64,000 bases of DNA from Paracentrotus lividus (Eukaryota; Echinodermata; Echinoidea; Camarodonta; Echinidae), in the NCBI GenBank assembly GCA_940671915.1, contig CALNVZ010000641.1, positions 9,494,431-9,558,430 on the forward strand. Reading direction: 5' to 3'. Within the stretch, counting starts at the first letter, position 1. Each line of letters begins with the position of its first letter. The notes under the pieces are model-generated. The model searched no databases, was not told the origin of the DNA, and saw nothing but the letters and a program-made list of their open reading frames with translations. The position numbers and the translations under genes are program-made. Shown one piece after another: positions 13,422 to 24,116 of this stretch.

Positions 13422-13655
13422 TTGTTCATCAATTTTTTGTATTTATTTATTTATTATATTTTTATTTTATTATCTTTTATTTTATATGTTTCTTTTTTAT
13501 TCTTTTTCTCTCTCTCTCCTTTTTTATTATATTTATTTATTTTTTTTTATTTATTTCTTTATTTTTTTATTATTTATTATCTATTAATTATTATTTTTTT
13601 GAAATTTTTTTTGATTTTTTTTTTGATTTTTTTTTTTTTTTTGGGGGGGGGGTAA
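13378..13655. repeat. T-rich simple-sequence tract
   Basis: (ATT)n followed by TTTAT and poly(T) runs, ending in a G run. The long frames across it are low-complexity Leu/Phe/Ile strings and not genes. Confidence 0.85.
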
Positions 13656-13757
13656 TTACTCCCCCATCCCCCCTTCGAAGAATTGGTCACAAGCTGGCCT
13701 CGATCAACTTTATAACCAGATTTCGAGCAGACCATCTGCAAGCGATGGCCAGTCTAG

Positions 13758-13979
13758 CTACTTCTTGCGACCTCCCCCACCAGAGTGGTAGGTGCCCTTG
13801 CTCCCCGCGGACTGCATACCGGCAACAATGCCTCCAGAAGGAACCCTGCCTCCGTGGCTTTTGGCAGATGATGACATATGTCCTGCCGCAGCGGTCCCGG
13901 ACTTGATGCCAGTCGAGGAATATCCCAAGCGATTGGCTCCAGCGCTGACCTGGGCCGAAGACTGTTTGTTTGACGACAT
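13758..13979 (-). CDS. Small Gly/Ser-rich basic protein (73 aa), hypothetical
   Basis: A 73-codon frame in a GC-richer island inside AT-rich DNA. The start is the ATG at 13979-13977 (MSSNKQSSAQV...). The frame stays open a few codons upstream, but there is no other ATG, and a good 3' splice acceptor (CATCTCTTTGGCAG) ends eight bases before the start. This suggests a 5' UTR intron. The protein is rich in Ser, Gly, Ala and Lys, has a KSHGGRVPSGG segment, and ends in GGGGRKK. There is no signal peptide, membrane segment or fold that I recognise. Third-position G/C use is unlike the neighbourhood, which favours a real gene. I do not recognise the family; a small disordered nuclear or RNA-binding protein is only a guess. 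The 5' exon, if present, was not located. Confidence 0.5.
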   Translation of the reverse strand: MSSNKQSSAQVSAGANRLGYSSTGIKSGTAAAGHMSSSAKSHGGRVPSGGIVAGMQSAGSKGTYHSGGGGRKK

Positions 13980-14039
13980 ATTTTTATCTGCCAAAGAGAT
14001 GAGGAATCACACTTATTTAATGGAAAAAGTTCATGCCCG

Positions 14040-15029
14040 TTAATTAGGGGGGGGGGTTCAGAAGAAATTACAAAGAAACTAAATCATTTCACACGAATGC
14101 TTTCCCTTTGTACTGCATCTTGCATGTGTTCTATATTCTATTTAGAAAAAGTGTTATATTAAAATCAGAGATGTTTAACAGAAACAAGGCCTTATGCAAA
14201 ATGTGCTTATTTTTCCCTGCTTAATCCCAAGTCATTACAAGGAAAAATACGGCCACAATGTACGAATTTGTTCACGACCTCAAAAAATTTGAAAAAAAAA
14301 GAAAGTAAACAAAAAACAAGGCAGGTCCCTGTGTAGAACAATTTTACTCAAGTTTGCTACCTATGTTTATGTAATTATTCTTCATTTCAGAAGAAAACAC
14401 ATTTTCTTTTCCGCTACGCGCTCGTATTCATCGTGATCATCAGCTCCAATAGATGTTGTGAAAAACATTAATTTTATGTCATTTGAGCGAAATTTCCGGC
14501 TCGCGCTTCCGCTCGCAAATTTTACTCAATAAGAAAGGCCCACTTTTTCAGATTTGCAAAATGCAAATTAGGGTTTTGAAATAAAGGGCAAAATCCGTCT
14601 TCTTGAATGTGAAAGATGTCGGACTAGACTATTTTTTTTTAAAGGAAAGGCTGGAAGAGGGCCTAACTGAACTGAACTACTTCTCAAGAAAAAATACAAT
14701 AAAATAGAACAAAGCAACGAAACAAAATATTCCTCGCGATTCCTGAATGGCTGAAAAGGGGTTAAAACCATTCCTCATAAAAAATTCTAATACGTAATTA
14801 TCAGAAATAGACCAAAATTTAAGCTGATTTTTTTTTTTTTTTTTTTTTTGGCCAACCTTTTATTTGTCATCAGCTGCAAGAGGGAGGGGGTAGTATCTTG
14901 AGAGGACACAAACTTTTTTGCTGTAGCCGCTGAATGTTTGCGATTCTTTTGCGAAGCCTATAACGAACTGTAACGAAACCCCATCATTCGCTATTTGCTG
15001 GCATTTACCGCTGATTAGAAAGCAATGTC
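14040..15029. other. No gene recognised; GCGCTCG-type repeat remnants
   Basis: Two copies of a CGCTACGCGCTCG / GGCTCGCGCTTCCGCTCGC motif lie near 14408-14425 and 14498-14515. They resemble the better-preserved palindromes at 27100-27535. A T run lies near 14830. No coding gene is supported. Confidence 0.4.
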
Positions 15030-15039
15030 CCCACAAATG

Positions 15040-16183
15040 GGTGTTTCCATTACCTGCTACCTGCTACACTTCCAATTCTGCTATACCCTTTTCAATTTGG
15101 ACTCGACCATTTATCCCGTTTCTGTGATGGCTATTTTGCTCATGAATATATATATCGCCACCTTTCTGATAAATGTATTTGCATAAGAAGGAATGTAATT
15201 TTGTGTGCGTGTACTCTGTGTGGCGATAAACGTCACGCGAAAAATACGATACGAACTCGTAGGATTTTTACTGCCAAATCCTTGATCTGTAAACGCTTTT
15301 CTTCTCTTTATTCTATATTTATCATTTTCATCATTATCTGTTAATAATAAGGGCCGTCTAGATGCTTTCGATCGTTCTTAAATGTTGATTTCGGGAGACG
15401 TACATATGGTACTACAAAAATACCAAGGTTTGTTGGTTGAGAAGCGACAGCGCAGTCAGCAGCGTCACGAGCTCTTCTTCTTCTTCTTCTTGAGTTTGAT
15501 TTTCTGACAGTCATCGACTGTCATTCACTTATTGAAAACAGAAAAACAACCTATAAATAAGAGTGATGTAAAATGAGCGCAATGAACTTGACAAGACTTG
15601 TTTGTGACTATAATTGACTTGGTTGTCATTGATGCTTGATTCTTAATTATAATCTTGTATGATCGATGGCAGTCTTTACACCCCCTCCCCGTCCCGCCTC
15701 CCGCTTAATTCTCCTTAAATGCCCCCTTTTTAATCATTTTACGAAATGTCGAAATGCCTTGTTTATTTTTCCCTCGCTCCGTGCTGCTCTCGTTGCTATG
15801 ACAATGTCACGATTCTGATATTTGATATCCGCGCGCCAGATACCAGATCAAAACATTGTTATCGGCATCTGTTTAAAGTGTAAATTACACATGCCGGAGT
15901 AGGTCAACGACCTTGCTTATTTTATCTGGAGCTTTGCAATTTACGTTATTGTAAATGTTGGACACAAAGAAACAAGAATCCCGGCATGTGTCTACGAGAG
16001 GGGGGATCGGTGTAGAAACTTAGATCAAAACAATTAGGTCATCGACATGCCAAGGAAAGGTGGCGATTATATATTCATGAGCAAAATAGCCAATCACAGA
16101 AACGGGATAAATGGTCGAGTCCAAATTGAAAAGTGTATAGCAGAAATTGGAAGTGTAGCAGGGTAGCAGGTAATGGAAACACC
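15040..16183. mobile_element. Non-autonomous MULE-like TIR element
   Basis: The ends are GGTGTTTCCATTACCTGCTA on the left and its complement on the right. The terminal inverted repeats extend for about 130 bp (15040-15170 and about 16058-16183) with only a few differences. A perfect 10-bp direct repeat, CCCACAAATG, flanks it at 15030-15039 and 16184-16193. Long TIRs with a 9-10 bp target duplication are characteristic of Mutator-like (MULE) elements; that assignment is inference. The ~880-bp interior has no transposase frame. The near-identical arms and intact target duplication suggest a fairly young insertion. Confidence 0.8.
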
Positions 16184-16241
16184 CCCACAAATGTGCATAT
16201 CAGTGATTTCACCCCATTACAACAAATTCAATTTACTTACA

Positions 16242-16493
16242 CTGCAATAAAACGGTGTTAACCTTAAATGACACCAGCTTATTTAGTTAACTTTATCAAC
16301 TAAAGCTAAATTTCCTTATATTTGTGTTTTATGATATATCTATAGTTAAAGTATATTAAATGATAATTTCTTTATCTGACAATATTCACAAAGTGTTTTT
16401 AGGATTTGGTATTACAGCAATCTAATACCAAAAGCTAACACCAGCATAAGTTTAACACCAGCTCGTGCTTAACACCAGCGTTTTTGCAGTGCA
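16242..16493. mobile_element. Short MITE with CACTGCA termini
   Basis: It starts CACTGCAATAAAACGGTGTT and ends AACACCAGCGTTTTTGCAGTG. Subterminal AACACCAGC is repeated three times near the right end. It is about 250 bp and non-coding. CACTG-type ends resemble hAT MITEs, but no clear 8-bp target duplication was found. Confidence 0.55.
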
Positions 16494-17710
16494 CGAATCC
16501 TGGCGCTCTCGCCTTTATGCTTATATAATGGCCCTTATCTCTTAATACAAGTAATATCAATTAATGGAAATTCTCATAAAACAAAACTTTGCATTAAAAA
16601 TATAACTGCACTCCAACCTACAAAAAAAATGATAATATCGAAAATGTAGTTATTCTAATAATAGACGACAAATTGTCTCTTACAGGATAAAAAGTAAAGC
16701 CGAAGATTCTCCTTACCTGAGCAAACAATTCGCCCTAGACGATGCCAAAGAAAATCTATAAAATTTCTGTTTTTTCAAAAATGTAAAATGTGGTTTCGAT
16801 CGAGTTGCCTATCTGGAACGTTAATGTATAGATTCGAAGCCAGTCATTCTATGTAGAATGGTTTCATCAATTTGTCTTGAGGAACGTTAATAGTTCCGAA
16901 GCTGTCGTCACTGGATGCGGGCTCTGAATTGAGGAAATGTTGTTATGCTGGCTTCTATATCAGTATATCAGGCACAAAGATTATGATGATATGGCCCACG
17001 CCCACTCGTGGGAATTCCACGTTCACTTGTCCAATCATAGTCCCTTTCCAATTAGATTGGACCAATCAGAAACGTGCGTGTTAATATTCCCAGGGTCTAA
17101 TCAATTATTTCGTAATCTCTATTACATAGATTATATAATTGATTATCGCTTGCTGTCGACAAACGCGTTGGTCGGAGGAAATTGCGAAATTGTACAACTT
17201 AAAAGCTAAATTCATCCTAAATTATTTTTTCCCGCATTTCATTTGTATATAGATTTTCTTTTGGTTTGCTTTGAATAAACATCTCGAATATGTACAGTAT
17301 CTTTGATTTTCAAATTATAGGTCCACCACTGTCACGAAATAAAGAATGTACAACTCTGCACAGTGGAAACCATCACACGAAAAGAAGTGACGTATAAAAC
17401 AAAACACAAAGTTTTATTTTTTCCCTCATTATTTATTATTTATCCATTTAAAAATCTGGCACATATTGAACATGTTATACAATAATTCAATAGATGTAAG
17501 GATACCTTTAAAAAAAAAAAAAAAAAAAAAAATCACTAGGCTGTACAACAGAAGGCACCTGAACTTAATATAATATATAATTAGATTTTCAGATTTGGAA
17601 GTTTTTATTTCTCATGGCAATATTTAAAAAAATTAAAAGCACAAATAATTACATAATAATAACTGTAATAAAATGTGTTTGAATGTAGATGCTTGCATGG
17701 TGGATTCGAA
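16494..17710. other. No gene recognised
   Basis: AT-rich sequence with a poly(A) tract near 17512-17532. The short frames show no recognisable protein. Confidence 0.4.
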
Positions 17711-18767
17711 TACGATGAAGAGGTTTACGGTTCACCATGTGGTTAGTCCGAAAGGGACTGTTTGAGAAAGTAGAAGAGGAAATGAAGAGTTACAGAAAGT
17801 AGAAAATTGATAGGCGAGATGAGAGAGTAGAGAGTAGAATTGGAGGTAATCTTTCGTGATTTAGTCCTGAAAAGGACTGTAAACCAGTTAAGAAGACGAG
17901 ATGCGAGGAAGGCTTGAGTAGTAGTAGAGAGTGCTCGACGTTTCGGACAGGTTGACTGTCCGTCTTCAGGATGGAAGAGTGGTAGAAGATGCGCGGGATG
18001 TATAGCTGATGTGCGGACGTGGGAGTAGCATCAACGCCTGACGGTCGGCGTGGGTGGAGCCCTTTGTGTAGCTGCGTGGGGGCTGGTTGCGGGAAAGTCG
18101 GGTGTCGAATGCGGACGTTGGTGAATCGAGGCCGGTGTGGCTGGCGTAGAGGCGGTGTCTATTGTGGTCGAAGAGTCGTGGCGTGGCGTTGCGTTTCCGG
18201 CGGGGGTCGAGGTTGTGGCGGGAGTTGTTGGATTGAGTCGGCGTAGCTGTCGGCGTGGCGTGTGGCTGGTTCTCGGGTGAGGCTGACGATGTTGGGTGTC
18301 GGTCGGCGAAGTTGAAGCAGAGGTGGCGCTGGTAGACGAAGACAGTCGAGGTGGGGTTGGTTCGTTGTGGGAATGGTTCAATGCTATTGATGTAGAGTCC
18401 TGTGTCTTGGGGTACGGTGTTATGGCGATGGATTTAATCCTTCTTGAGTTAGTGGCGGATGCTACTCCCACGTCCGCACATCAGCTATACATCCCGCGCA
18501 TCTCTACCACTCTTCACTCCTGAAGACGACAGTCAACCTGTCCGAAACGTCGAGCACTCTCTACTACTACTCAAGCCTTCTCGCATCTCTCTTCTTAACT
18601 GGTTACGTCCTTTTCAGGACTAAATCACGAAAGATTACCTCCAATCTACCTCACTCTCTATCTGCCTCATCAATTTTCTACTTTCTGTAACTCTTCATTT
18701 CCTCTTTACTTTCTCAAACAGTCCCTTTCGGACTAACCACATGGTGAACCTAAACCTCTTCATCGTA
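17711..18767. mobile_element. Large inverted repeat, possibly a Penelope-like remnant, with hammerhead-like motifs
   Basis: The left arm (17711 to about 18032) and right arm (about 18454-18767) are near-perfect reverse complements, from CGATGAAGAGGTTTACGGTT to GGGAGTAGCATC. Each arm carries a CTGAAGAC...GTCAACCTGTCCGAAACGTC motif: minus strand at 17931-17970, plus strand at 18519-18557. The left one has a 6-7 bp hairpin between a CUGAAGA and a GAAAC segment, much like the hammerhead ribozymes reported in Penelope-like element terminal repeats. The core has one extra base against the textbook consensus. The centre (18040-18440) is GC-rich and low-complexity. No reverse transcriptase frame is present, so Penelope kinship is inference. 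Confidence 0.55.
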
Positions 18768-18889
18768 ATAACTGTAATGTATATATTTATATAAAAATAT
18801 GAATAAAGTAACTAGTACAAGACTTAAGAAGAACATGAGCATAGTAATAACAATAAAATATTATACATTCTTAATCTAAATTATTAAGA

Positions 18890-19650
18890 ATGTATTGTTC
18901 TCGTTTGTGCCTTTAACAGACGATGGAACCCCCAGATAATCGGCCATGAAGAAACACGTTCAAAAGAGCTAAGCCGTAACACGTGATCTAGTGATGCTGC
19001 CTATCATCAATATTGTTCTCTAAATATAATCCTAATTAAATTTCTCACATTAAAAAAGAAGATGTTATCAGAATTGATTGTGTAAATGGATGCAAATTTT
19101 GTTGTCCTCGTTTGTGCCATCTGACCCCAGATAATCAATTATGAAGAATACGTTCAACAGAGCTATTACTTCGGCCGCATCACGTGATATAATGATGCGC
19201 GAATTATATATTATTACTATGTATATAGGGCGTTTTTAGCTGTGCATGATTATTCGCATTCCACGGTCCAATGTAAAAACTGCTGTTCACCAGTTTATGC
19301 CTGCTGAATAATGATCGTAGATAATAATAATTTATTGGATTGCTTTATTTCATGGAACCCTTTATGGTCACTATCGCAATTACCTTGGATTCGTGCATAT
19401 TGGCCTAACCGGTGGAATATTTCTTGGTATCCCATTCTGAGCCATCCAATATTCATAATTTTACATTTCTTATAATAAAAGAGGGTAATCAGAATGAATA
19501 GATTGAATTAATAGAAATGTCTCGTTTGTGCCTCTAACAGACGATGGAAACCACCAGGTATCAGCTATAAAGAAATACATTCAACAGAGATATTAGGCCG
19601 CATCACGTGACCTAGTGATGTTGCGTATTATTTAACATTGTTCTCTACAC
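18890..19650. repeat. Three diverged direct repeats (about 130 bp each)
   Basis: Copies lie at about 18893-19025, 19100-19210 and 19517-19650. Each opens with CTCGTTTGTGCC, then has a cagATAATC/GGTATCAG-type block, an ACGTTCAA.AGAGCTA-type block and a CACGTGATCTAGTGATG-type block, in the same order. They are unequally spaced, so this is not a simple satellite. Function unknown; it could be a degraded element or a clustered regulatory repeat. Confidence 0.65.
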
Positions 19651-20620
19651 AATACCCTCACATCTTTTCGTATCGAAAAGGGTAGGCTTAATAGATATTA
19701 TGCATTAGTAAAGGAAATTCTTACAATTACTCTTAAAAGTCTTAAGGCTTGAATTCCTTCTCAATAAAGATAACCAAGGATCCCAAAGGTATAAGTAAAG
19801 TGGCACAATAATGAATTCAAAACAATAGAGAAAAAAAATGAAGAAGAAAAAAATAAACGAAATTCAAACAAAATCAAATAGAAAGTAATAAGGAATAGGT
19901 TTTTTGTATTCATGAATTGATTTTATTTCTGCGTTTTAACAAATACAAAGTAAACAAATTTACATGATATTGTATTAACATAAAATAATTTACAATAATA
20001 ACATTATAAAGCAATTACACATTATAAAATACGGAATAAACAATTCGTTAAAATAATGATATTTATAATCATAAAACGCAGGAGACCGTCATCGTGAGCT
20101 GTTACGTTATTATGAAATAGGCAATTTCATAATTTTACCAAACATACTGCAAATTGTATTATGTTGGAAAATTTAGTTCAAATGTTTGCCAAACCAATAA
20201 CAAAAACTTATACTTATATCCAGTTCGTCTTCTGATTTTGGAAATAAAATTCTTTAAGGCTTGTTATAGGAATCTCATCGTGACACTTTAAATATATGCA
20301 ATAAATGTGGTTACTTTACGAAAATATACTATTGAAACACATTACGAAACGCACACCCGTTAAAATGTACCATTGAAATTGTAGATGATAACGACACTTT
20401 AGATATCGCTTATCATGCATTTCATGTGTAAGTTCGTGTGACTTAGTCAAATCTGAATTCGGACAATTTCTTATTATTTTGTCGATTCCAAATTCACACA
20501 GCAAAAATAATTCTGTTATCAACCTTTCCAAATCACTTTAGTCAGTGTCTTCCACATTTCAATGTCATGACTAGAACAATAATTTCACTTTAAATTTTGA
20601 TAACGCCAATATATGTTTCA
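19651..20620. other. No gene recognised
   Basis: Strongly AT-rich with short frames only. Confidence 0.4.
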
Positions 20621-20627
20621 GCGAGCT

Positions 20628-20712
20628 GGGGGCAAGGACTTGTCGGACATCTTATCCGACAAATTTGCTTACAGCCAATGCAAATGCAAGCATTTCAGTA
20701 GCTTATAACAGT
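20628..20712 (-). mobile_element. Partial copy of the 23224-23367 MITE
   Basis: It carries GGACTTGTCGGACAT and TTATCCGACAAATTTGC, then AAGCATTTCAGTAGCTTATA, matching the 23.2-kb MITE in reverse orientation but lacking its other terminus. Diverged and truncated. Confidence 0.65.
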
Positions 20713-21750
20713 TGTCAGTGAGAATCAGTAAATATTTGTTTCATGAAATGGCCTCCATGTTCGGCTTTCGGCGACATGCAATGCAACGACTATTACGTGG
20801 GTTGCTGTAGTGTTGTTGAAATAACACAAAGTCAATGTAGACATGATAGTGGAATCCAGTCATGACTCTCTGGGTTCTCTTTAATGTCTGATTCAATATT
20901 GTACATTGAGGTGCGGCTTCATTCAAGCATGATGGTTCAATTAAATAAGTCATCTTAAACATGTAAGATTACAATGTATGCAATAACAATACTAGCTGGT
21001 GACCTTGTAGGAACTCCACATCATCTAGACGCCAGTTTGTAAATAATTCATCGCGCTTTTAGCCACAATTGACACTTTGCACTGGAGTTCTTTGTTTAAC
21101 ATTTGTCGGTCGCGTCTGTTCTTTGTTTTAACTTCTGCGAATACATGCATTATTATGACAATGTTGAATATCAACATTTGAAAGTCATTGACACGATTGC
21201 CACTCCTCCGTTCGCATGGAAACTAGTTATTGACATGGAAATTCACCAATGACGATAAATTATTCCATGTGCTTCGAAAAGAAACTTTCTCACCCAATTT
21301 CATCTTTTTCTCGTCTCCAACACTTCTTGTTTGAATTCCAACGTGGAAACTTCTACAAGTTGTCGCGACTCCGAATTACTTTATATTTTCTTTGGAATAC
21401 CAATAACTGGAATAAATCGTTTACGTTGTGTTTTGTACTCGCGAACTTTGTTTTATTTCCGTGACTTTCGTGAACATATTCCAACTTCACATCAATCGCA
21501 TTTATTATCGCTTTTCACCAGCGGAACTCTATTATCGTCATCTTCCGTTCTTCATCTTCAGTTTGTAATAAATTTATATTCCTTTTGCTATACCGGTATA
21601 TTCCATTCTCGATATATTCGCGGACTTTATACTGTCTACCGATCGCTTCGTATCTCTACTCGTGTATATATCGTAATGTCATCTTCGTTCATTTATTTAT
21701 ATCATCGGGACTTGTGCAATACCATGAACTAAATACTCTACTTCGAGGAT
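20713..21750. other. No gene recognised
   Basis: At 21249-21732 overlapping plus-strand frames of 71-133 codons exist, but their residues (Ser, Tyr, Phe, Ile runs) match no family I know and there is no splice or promoter context. I do not call a gene. Confidence 0.35.
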
Positions 21751-21751
21751 T

Positions 21752-22633
21752 AGGGGAGACTGGGGTAATTATGGCCCCCTTTTTCACATTTCCTATTACT
21801 ACCATTAAATGAAGAGTCCAATGATATTCTAAATTTGTAAAAATACAGTCGGTCCATATACCTATAATATACAAAGGAAAGTACAAACCTGCTGCTTCTC
21901 ATTTGCATATTAATTACCATTATGTTAACAACTTTGGGGGGCCATAATTACCCCACGGGTTGGGGTATTTATGGCCCGTATTGTAATGACTGTATGAATT
22001 CAACGATATTATGCTAATTAATTATGGTAGTGTATAATAGATATTGTGGGGTATTCCTAATACACTTATCAACCACCAACAATGATTTAATCAATAATTG
22101 GTTCAGCCAAAATGTTGAAATTTTGCAATCAAAGCAATACATATATTTATGTACAAAATCGTACAAGTTAATGCCCCCATCTACGCTTATTTGAGCTTAT
22201 ACACTGTTTATGCATTAGGGGCCATAAATACCCCAAATGGTGACATTTTCAATTTGATCCCCCTTTACAGCTCTACTATACTATTGAAGATATTCAGGTG
22301 GAAGTTTTTCTGTTGTGTCTTTTACTTCCTATTGTTTCAGTTTCAATCAAAATTTCATCTGAAATGATTTTAATTAATGATATCACACCCCACATAAAAA
22401 AGCAGACTTGCCACTTTCCAACGAACAGAATTGTAATTGCCGTACATTTTAGGCTCCCCTAAGCACAAAATTTCATGTAAATGGCATATTTTTCTTATAT
22501 GATAGTAGGAAGAGTTTAGCTAGGCATGTGTAAAAATTAAATTATCATTGTGTAAGTGCAGCAAAGAATTATAAGCTCTCAAAGACAAAGGGGCCATAAT
22601 TACCCCAGGGCCATAAATACCCCAGTCTCCCCT
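21752..22633. mobile_element. TIR element with GGGGAGACTGGGGTA ends
   Basis: The left end is GGGGAGACTGGGGTAATTAT followed by GGCCCC. The right end carries GGGGCCATAATTACCCC, then a second such unit, then CAGTCTCCCC. TA lies at both junctions, which suits a Tc1/mariner-type TA target. The interior also holds GGCCATAA.TACCCC units near 21940, 21960 and 22219. No transposase frame is present. Confidence 0.65.
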
Positions 22634-23223
22634 ATATAACATCCCTCTCGATCGCCGCCCCACGGATCGGATGAACATGATGAACAGGACATTGAATAAA
22701 CTGACGCAGCCTTGTGAGTGAAAATACAATCATATTCATTTTCCCACAACCTGAATATCTTAACTGTTCATGCACAACATTAATTTGAATACATTAGTTG
22801 CATCAATGATTGTATACACAACAGTTGCATACAGTTGTCTTTTTAACCCTTGTCTCTAGAATTGAAAACGATGGAAAAACCCCAACTCAATCAAACACAT
22901 AGAATCCAAAGTTAAAAATAGAATTGTGTTTATCCACTGCAAACGACAACATGCAAAACCCAATAAATAAGAAAACCAATTAGTAGCTGAAAAACATACC
23001 CCATAACTGGGTATGAATGTCAACACACATAAAGAAAACAAAGTCTATAAAACATTAAGGTAGATATATAATTAGGCCTGCTATTGTGAAACTTTCAAAT
23101 GAAAAAAACAAAACAAAACAAAACAAAACAAACCCAAAACATACGATTTCATTTGAGCTACAAAGTATCATTTCATATCGTAGGCCTATTGTAAATCAAT
23201 TGCATGGTAAATCAACTGCATCT
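22634..23223. other. No gene recognised
   Basis: Short frames only. An AAAAC repeat lies near 23105-23130. Confidence 0.4.
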
Positions 23224-23367
23224 CCCGGGGGGCATTTCATCAAAAGACTTGTCGGACATTTTATCCGACAAACTGTTATAAGCTACTGAAATGCTTGCAT
23301 CTGATTGGCTGAGAGCAAATTTGTCGGATAAAATGTCCGACAAGTCCTTTGATGAAATGCCCCCCTG
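23224..23367. mobile_element. Compact palindromic MITE (about 144 bp)
   Basis: The ends are GGGGGGCATTTCATCAAAAG and CTTTGATGAAATGCCCCCC, with adjoining GACTTGTCGGACATTTTATC and its complement. Each arm is about 45 bp and nearly perfect, around a ~50-bp core. No target duplication could be fixed. Its preservation suggests a recent insertion. Confidence 0.8.
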
Positions 23368-23640
23368 GTGTTATCTTTTGTGCAAAATTCTAATTATTAT
23401 GAAGTTTAAATTCGTCTATGCCATGTAAGAAATGACAAATAAAGCCAGGTGGTTTAATATTTAGGAAGACCGAAAAGTGACAACTACCTTGAAGTTTTTT
23501 ACTTTTACATAAGGGCCTATTCGAGCTGAAATTCCAAAGACAAGTGAAAATTTTCGAGCATGCAAGTAAAATGATAATAAGTAATCAATGATAATAATAA
23601 TAAACTTTTTACTTTGAATATTCTGACAAGTGGAACAATA

Positions 23641-23688
<48 letters not shown>

Positions 23689-23697
23689 TTCTCTCTT
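23641..23697. repeat. (CT)n microsatellite
   Basis: About 20 CT units followed by ATCTATCTTTCTCTC. Confidence 0.95.
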
Positions 23698-24116
23698 TAC
23701 ATCTACGCATCTTGTATTCTGCAAATACGGTATAAATTTGCTCCTGGTTTTTGTTCTTTTCTTTGATATTAATTTTGCCTACATTTTCCAATTTACCACA
23801 CATTGGGCAATAGTCCATCATATTTACATGTACGAATCTACCTTGACTTGTAACTTATAAATCGTTTTCGAGGGATTATTTGTTTCACAATATTGCCAAC
23901 TTGTTTCAGTTTATATCCATCATTCTTTTGCTGCATTGTAATTTTATATTTGCTTTGATACAAATAATAATGATAATAATAATAGTTGCATTTAAATAGC
24001 GCTTAATACATATATCCACTTTGATGATTAAGCAACCGTATATAATTTGGTACACATGCAATAATGATAAAAAGTTCTATTTGCCACTTATAAAAATATG
24101 ATGGTGACGACAATAC

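Noticed and set aside
18031-18471. 146-codon minus-strand Ser/Thr/Pro-rich frame
   Set aside because: Low-complexity, GC-rich centre of an inverted repeat; the opposite strand is also open, and no domain is recognisable.
21331-21732. 133-codon plus-strand frame
   Set aside because: Another frame overlaps it, its composition is not protein-like, and there is no splice or promoter support.
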